Below, one piece after another: positions 5,251-7,078 of a stretch of 7,078 nt of DNA. The translations under genes were made by a program, and so were the position numbers. Location: the NCBI GenBank assembly GCA_023260495.1, contig JALQVB010000049.1, positions 1 through 7,078 of the forward strand, given 5' to 3'. This DNA is from Aquiluna sp. Lineage in GTDB: Bacteria > Actinomycetota > Actinomycetes > Actinomycetales > Microbacteriaceae. Each line of letters begins with the position of its first letter. Position 1 is the first letter of the stretch. The notes under the pieces are model-generated. The model did not search any database, was not told the DNA's origin, and saw only the letters and a list, made by a program, of their open reading frames with translations.

Positions 5251-6228
5251 CTATTCCTCGAGCACGCTATCTGGCTGAATGTCGATCTTGGCACCGGTCA
5301 ACTTGGCCGCCAGGCGGGCATTCTGACCCTCCTTGCCAATTGCCAGCGAGAGCTGGAAGTCCGGCACCAAGACCCGAACCGCGCGCTGCGTCGGGTCAAT
5401 CACAAAGCTGGAGGAAACCCTGGCCGGTGACAGAGCGTGAGCAACAAACTCAGCCAGATCCTCGGAGTAGTCGACGACATCGATCTTCTCCTCGTTGAGC
5501 TCAGAGCTGACCGCACGAACGCGCTGACCGAGTTCGCCAATGCAGGCACCCTTGGCGTTGATGCTGGGGTCCTTGGAGCGAACCGAAATCTTGGTGCGGT
5601 GGCCCGCCTCGCGCGCGATCGCGACGATCTCGACCGCGCCGGAGGCGATCTCCGGCACCTCTAGCGCAAAGAGCTTGCGAACCAGATTTGGGTGGGTGCG
5701 GGAAACGGTAATCATTGGACCGCGCAGCCCCTTGGACACGCTGGTCACATAGACCCGGATGCGCTTTCCGTGGGAGTAGTCCTCCCCCGGCACCTGCTCC
5801 TCGGGAGGCATGATGGCCTCAACCGAGCCCAGGTTCACGTAGACCATGTAGGGCCGAGATCCCTGCTGGATCTGTCCGGCGACGATGTCGCCCTCCTTGC
5901 CCTTGAATTCGCCAAGCAGGCCCTCATCACTGATCTCGCGCATGCGCTGCGCGATGACCTGCTTCGCCGCATATGCGGCAACCCGGCCAAAACCGTCGGG
6001 GGTCACCTCGTTTTCCGAGACAACCTCACCCTCATCGTCTAAGACGGGGGCGAAAATGCTCACGTGACCGGTCTTACGATCTAGCTGAGCGCGCGGGCCC
6101 TTGGTGTGATCTCCAACGTGCTTGAAGTAGGCAGCCAGAATCGCGGCCTCGATAATCTCTACCAGCTCATCAAACGGGATTTCTTTTTCCCGCTCCAAAA
6201 GCCTCAGTACCGAAAGATCGATATCCAT
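5251..6228 (-). CDS. nusA: Transcription termination/antitermination factor NusA, 325 aa
   Basis: NusA binds RNA polymerase and the emerging RNA to modulate pausing, termination and antitermination, including at rRNA operons. The N-terminal polymerase-binding domain covers about residues 1-100 (MDIDLSVLRLLEREKEIPFD at the start). The S1 domain spans about 110-180 (EGDIVAGQIQQ, then IMPPEEQVPGE), followed by SRTHPNLVRKLFALEVPEI at 176-194. KH1 (about 197-265) carries NAKGACIGELGQRVRAV (224-240). KH2 (about 270-320) carries PDFQLSLAIGKEGQNARLA (289-307). It ends soon after KH2 and lacks the acidic repeats of enterobacterial NusA, as is normal for Actinobacteria. The start is ATG at 6228 with AGGG seven bases upstream. 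It lies 13 nt after proS, with no rimP in between, and 177 nt before infB. Confidence 0.97.
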   Translation of the reverse strand: MDIDLSVLRLLEREKEIPFDELVEIIEAAILAAYFKHVGDHTKGPRAQLDRKTGHVSIFAPVLDDEGEVVSENEVTPDGFGRVAAYAAKQVIAQRMREISDEGLLGEFKGKEGDIVAGQIQQGSRPYMVYVNLGSVEAIMPPEEQVPGEDYSHGKRIRVYVTSVSKGLRGPMITVSRTHPNLVRKLFALEVPEIASGAVEIVAIAREAGHRTKISVRSKDPSINAKGACIGELGQRVRAVSSELNEEKIDVVDYSEDLAEFVAHALSPARVSSSFVIDPTQRAVRVLVPDFQLSLAIGKEGQNARLAAKLTGAKIDIQPDSVLEE

Positions 6229-6241
6229 GACTACGCCCTAT

Positions 6242-7078
6242 TCACTTCCTGCGAGCAGTTAGCTCTGTAAGAGCCGATTCTAGCTTCACTGTGAAGCGCT
6301 CGGATGACCTGCGATTCCAAAGCTCCACCTCACCCTGCTCCAAACCGCGGCCACAGACAATGACCCAGGGCATGCCCAAGAGCTCGGCATCGGCAAACTT
6401 GACGCCCGGCGATACCTTCCGATCATCCAGCATCACCGACATACCCAGCTCCTCAGCCTCAATGGCCAATTGCTCAGCAGCAGCAAAGACGCTGTCGTCC
6501 TTGCCAGCTGCAATCACATGGAGCTGAGCAGGAGCCACCGACTCGGGCCAAATTAGCCCCTTGTCATCGTGGAATTGCTCCGCGAGCACTGCAACCAGGC
6601 GAGTGACACCGATGCCGTAGCTACCCATAGTCACGGTGACCAGCTTGCCGTTTTCATCCAGGACCTTGAGATCCAGTGCCTCGGCATACTTGCGGCCCAG
6701 CTGGAAAACGTGGCCGATTTCGATACCGCGAGCCAGCTCGAGTTCACCCGAGCCATCCGGAGCCGGGTCACCGGCCTTAATCTCGGCGATGTCGGCGATG
6801 CCATCGGCTTCAAAGTCGCGTCCGTAAACCAGATTCCAAACGTGCTTCTCCTTCTCATTCGCACCGGTGATCCAAGCAGATCCCTTTGCAACGCGAGGGT
6901 CAACGAAATATGGAATCTTGGTCTCAGCCTTTTCACCCAGGAACTGGCTGCCTCCCTTGGCGGGTCCGATGTAACCTTTCACCAGGGCCGTATGGGCGGC
7001 AAAGTCTGCCTCCGTTGCCGGTTCAACATCAAATGGTGCAAACCATGCCTCGGCTCGCTTCTGCTCGACCTCGCGATC
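6242..7078 (-). CDS. proS: Prolyl-tRNA synthetase, C-terminal 278 codons (5' end outside window)
   Basis: ProS is the class II synthetase that charges tRNA-Pro; bacterial forms also clear mischarged Ala-tRNA through an inserted editing domain. The open frame runs unbroken from the window edge (DREVEQKRAEAWFAPFDV). The true start is therefore upstream, and an internal GTG at 6982 should not be taken as the start. The first part visible is the end of the insertion domain. RGIEIGHVFQLGRKYAEAL (117-135 of the visible fragment) and MGSYGIGVTR (151-160) return to the catalytic core; the latter holds motif 3 with its conserved Arg. The anticodon-binding HGTP domain follows (about 175-275), including DDRKVSPGVKFADAELLG (186-203) and CGRGLEQGEVEL (210-221). 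The stop TGA at 6244-6242 is 13 nt before nusA, so the two are probably cotranscribed. Confidence 0.97.
   Translation of the reverse strand, partial: DREVEQKRAEAWFAPFDVEPATEADFAAHTALVKGYIGPAKGGSQFLGEKAETKIPYFVDPRVAKGSAWITGANEKEKHVWNLVYGRDFEADGIADIAEIKAGDPAPDGSGELELARGIEIGHVFQLGRKYAEALDLKVLDENGKLVTVTMGSYGIGVTRLVAVLAEQFHDDKGLIWPESVAPAQLHVIAAGKDDSVFAAAEQLAIEAEELGMSVMLDDRKVSPGVKFADAELLGMPWVIVCGRGLEQGEVELWNRRSSERFTVKLESALTELTARRK

Noticed and set aside
5251..5330. A truncated NusA, since it is far shorter than the E. coli protein
   Set aside because: Actinobacterial NusA normally ends after KH2 without the C-terminal acidic repeats. All four expected domains are intact, so the length is normal.

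Overview
This window is an essential housekeeping locus of an actinobacterium. All eight recognisable genes lie on the minus strand, so transcription runs from high to low coordinates: proS (5' part outside the window), nusA, infB, rbfA, truB, two small four-helix membrane protein genes, and ribF (3' part outside the window). The order nusA-infB-rbfA-truB-ribF is the widespread bacterial transcription/translation operon. The proteins look actinobacterial: a short NusA ending after its KH domains, an IF-2 with a long Ala/Lys/Pro and Gly/Arg/Pro N-terminal arm carrying R-P-G-N-N-P-F repeats, and a ProS with the actinobacterial wording of motif 3. Base composition is moderate (two 60-base lines I counted gave 52% and 57% G+C). 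Combined with very tight packing and two missing operon genes, this suggests a small-genome Micrococcales/Microbacteriaceae-type organism, for example a freshwater lineage. That placement is inference.

Layout in transcription order: proS C-terminal 278 codons (7078-6242); 13-nt gap; nusA (6228-5251); a 177-nt gap holding no full gene but a hairpin and a chain of tiny reading frames (5250-5074); infB (5073-2473); rbfA (2473-2051), joined to infB by a TAATG overlap; truB (2051-1194), joined to rbfA by TAGTG; a 125-aa membrane protein (1201-824), starting 8 nt inside truB; a 127-aa membrane protein (804-421), 19 nt further; and ribF (428-1), starting 8 nt inside the previous gene. From infB onward the genes are spaced as if translationally coupled.

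ProS charges tRNA-Pro. NusA controls elongation, pausing and termination by RNA polymerase. IF-2 places initiator tRNA on the 30S subunit, RbfA matures 16S rRNA in the 30S subunit, and TruB makes pseudouridine 55 in tRNA. RibF makes FMN and FAD and is often the last gene of this cluster. The two membrane proteins between truB and ribF have no function I can name.

I see no mobile element, CRISPR array, RNA gene, integration site or clear terminator, and nothing amounting to an exciting new system. The points most worth a second look are the absence of rimP and ylxR from their usual places, the structured nusA-infB spacer with serial mini-ORFs, the uncharacterised membrane pair fixed into the operon by overlaps, and an unusual nucleotide-binding motif in RibF.
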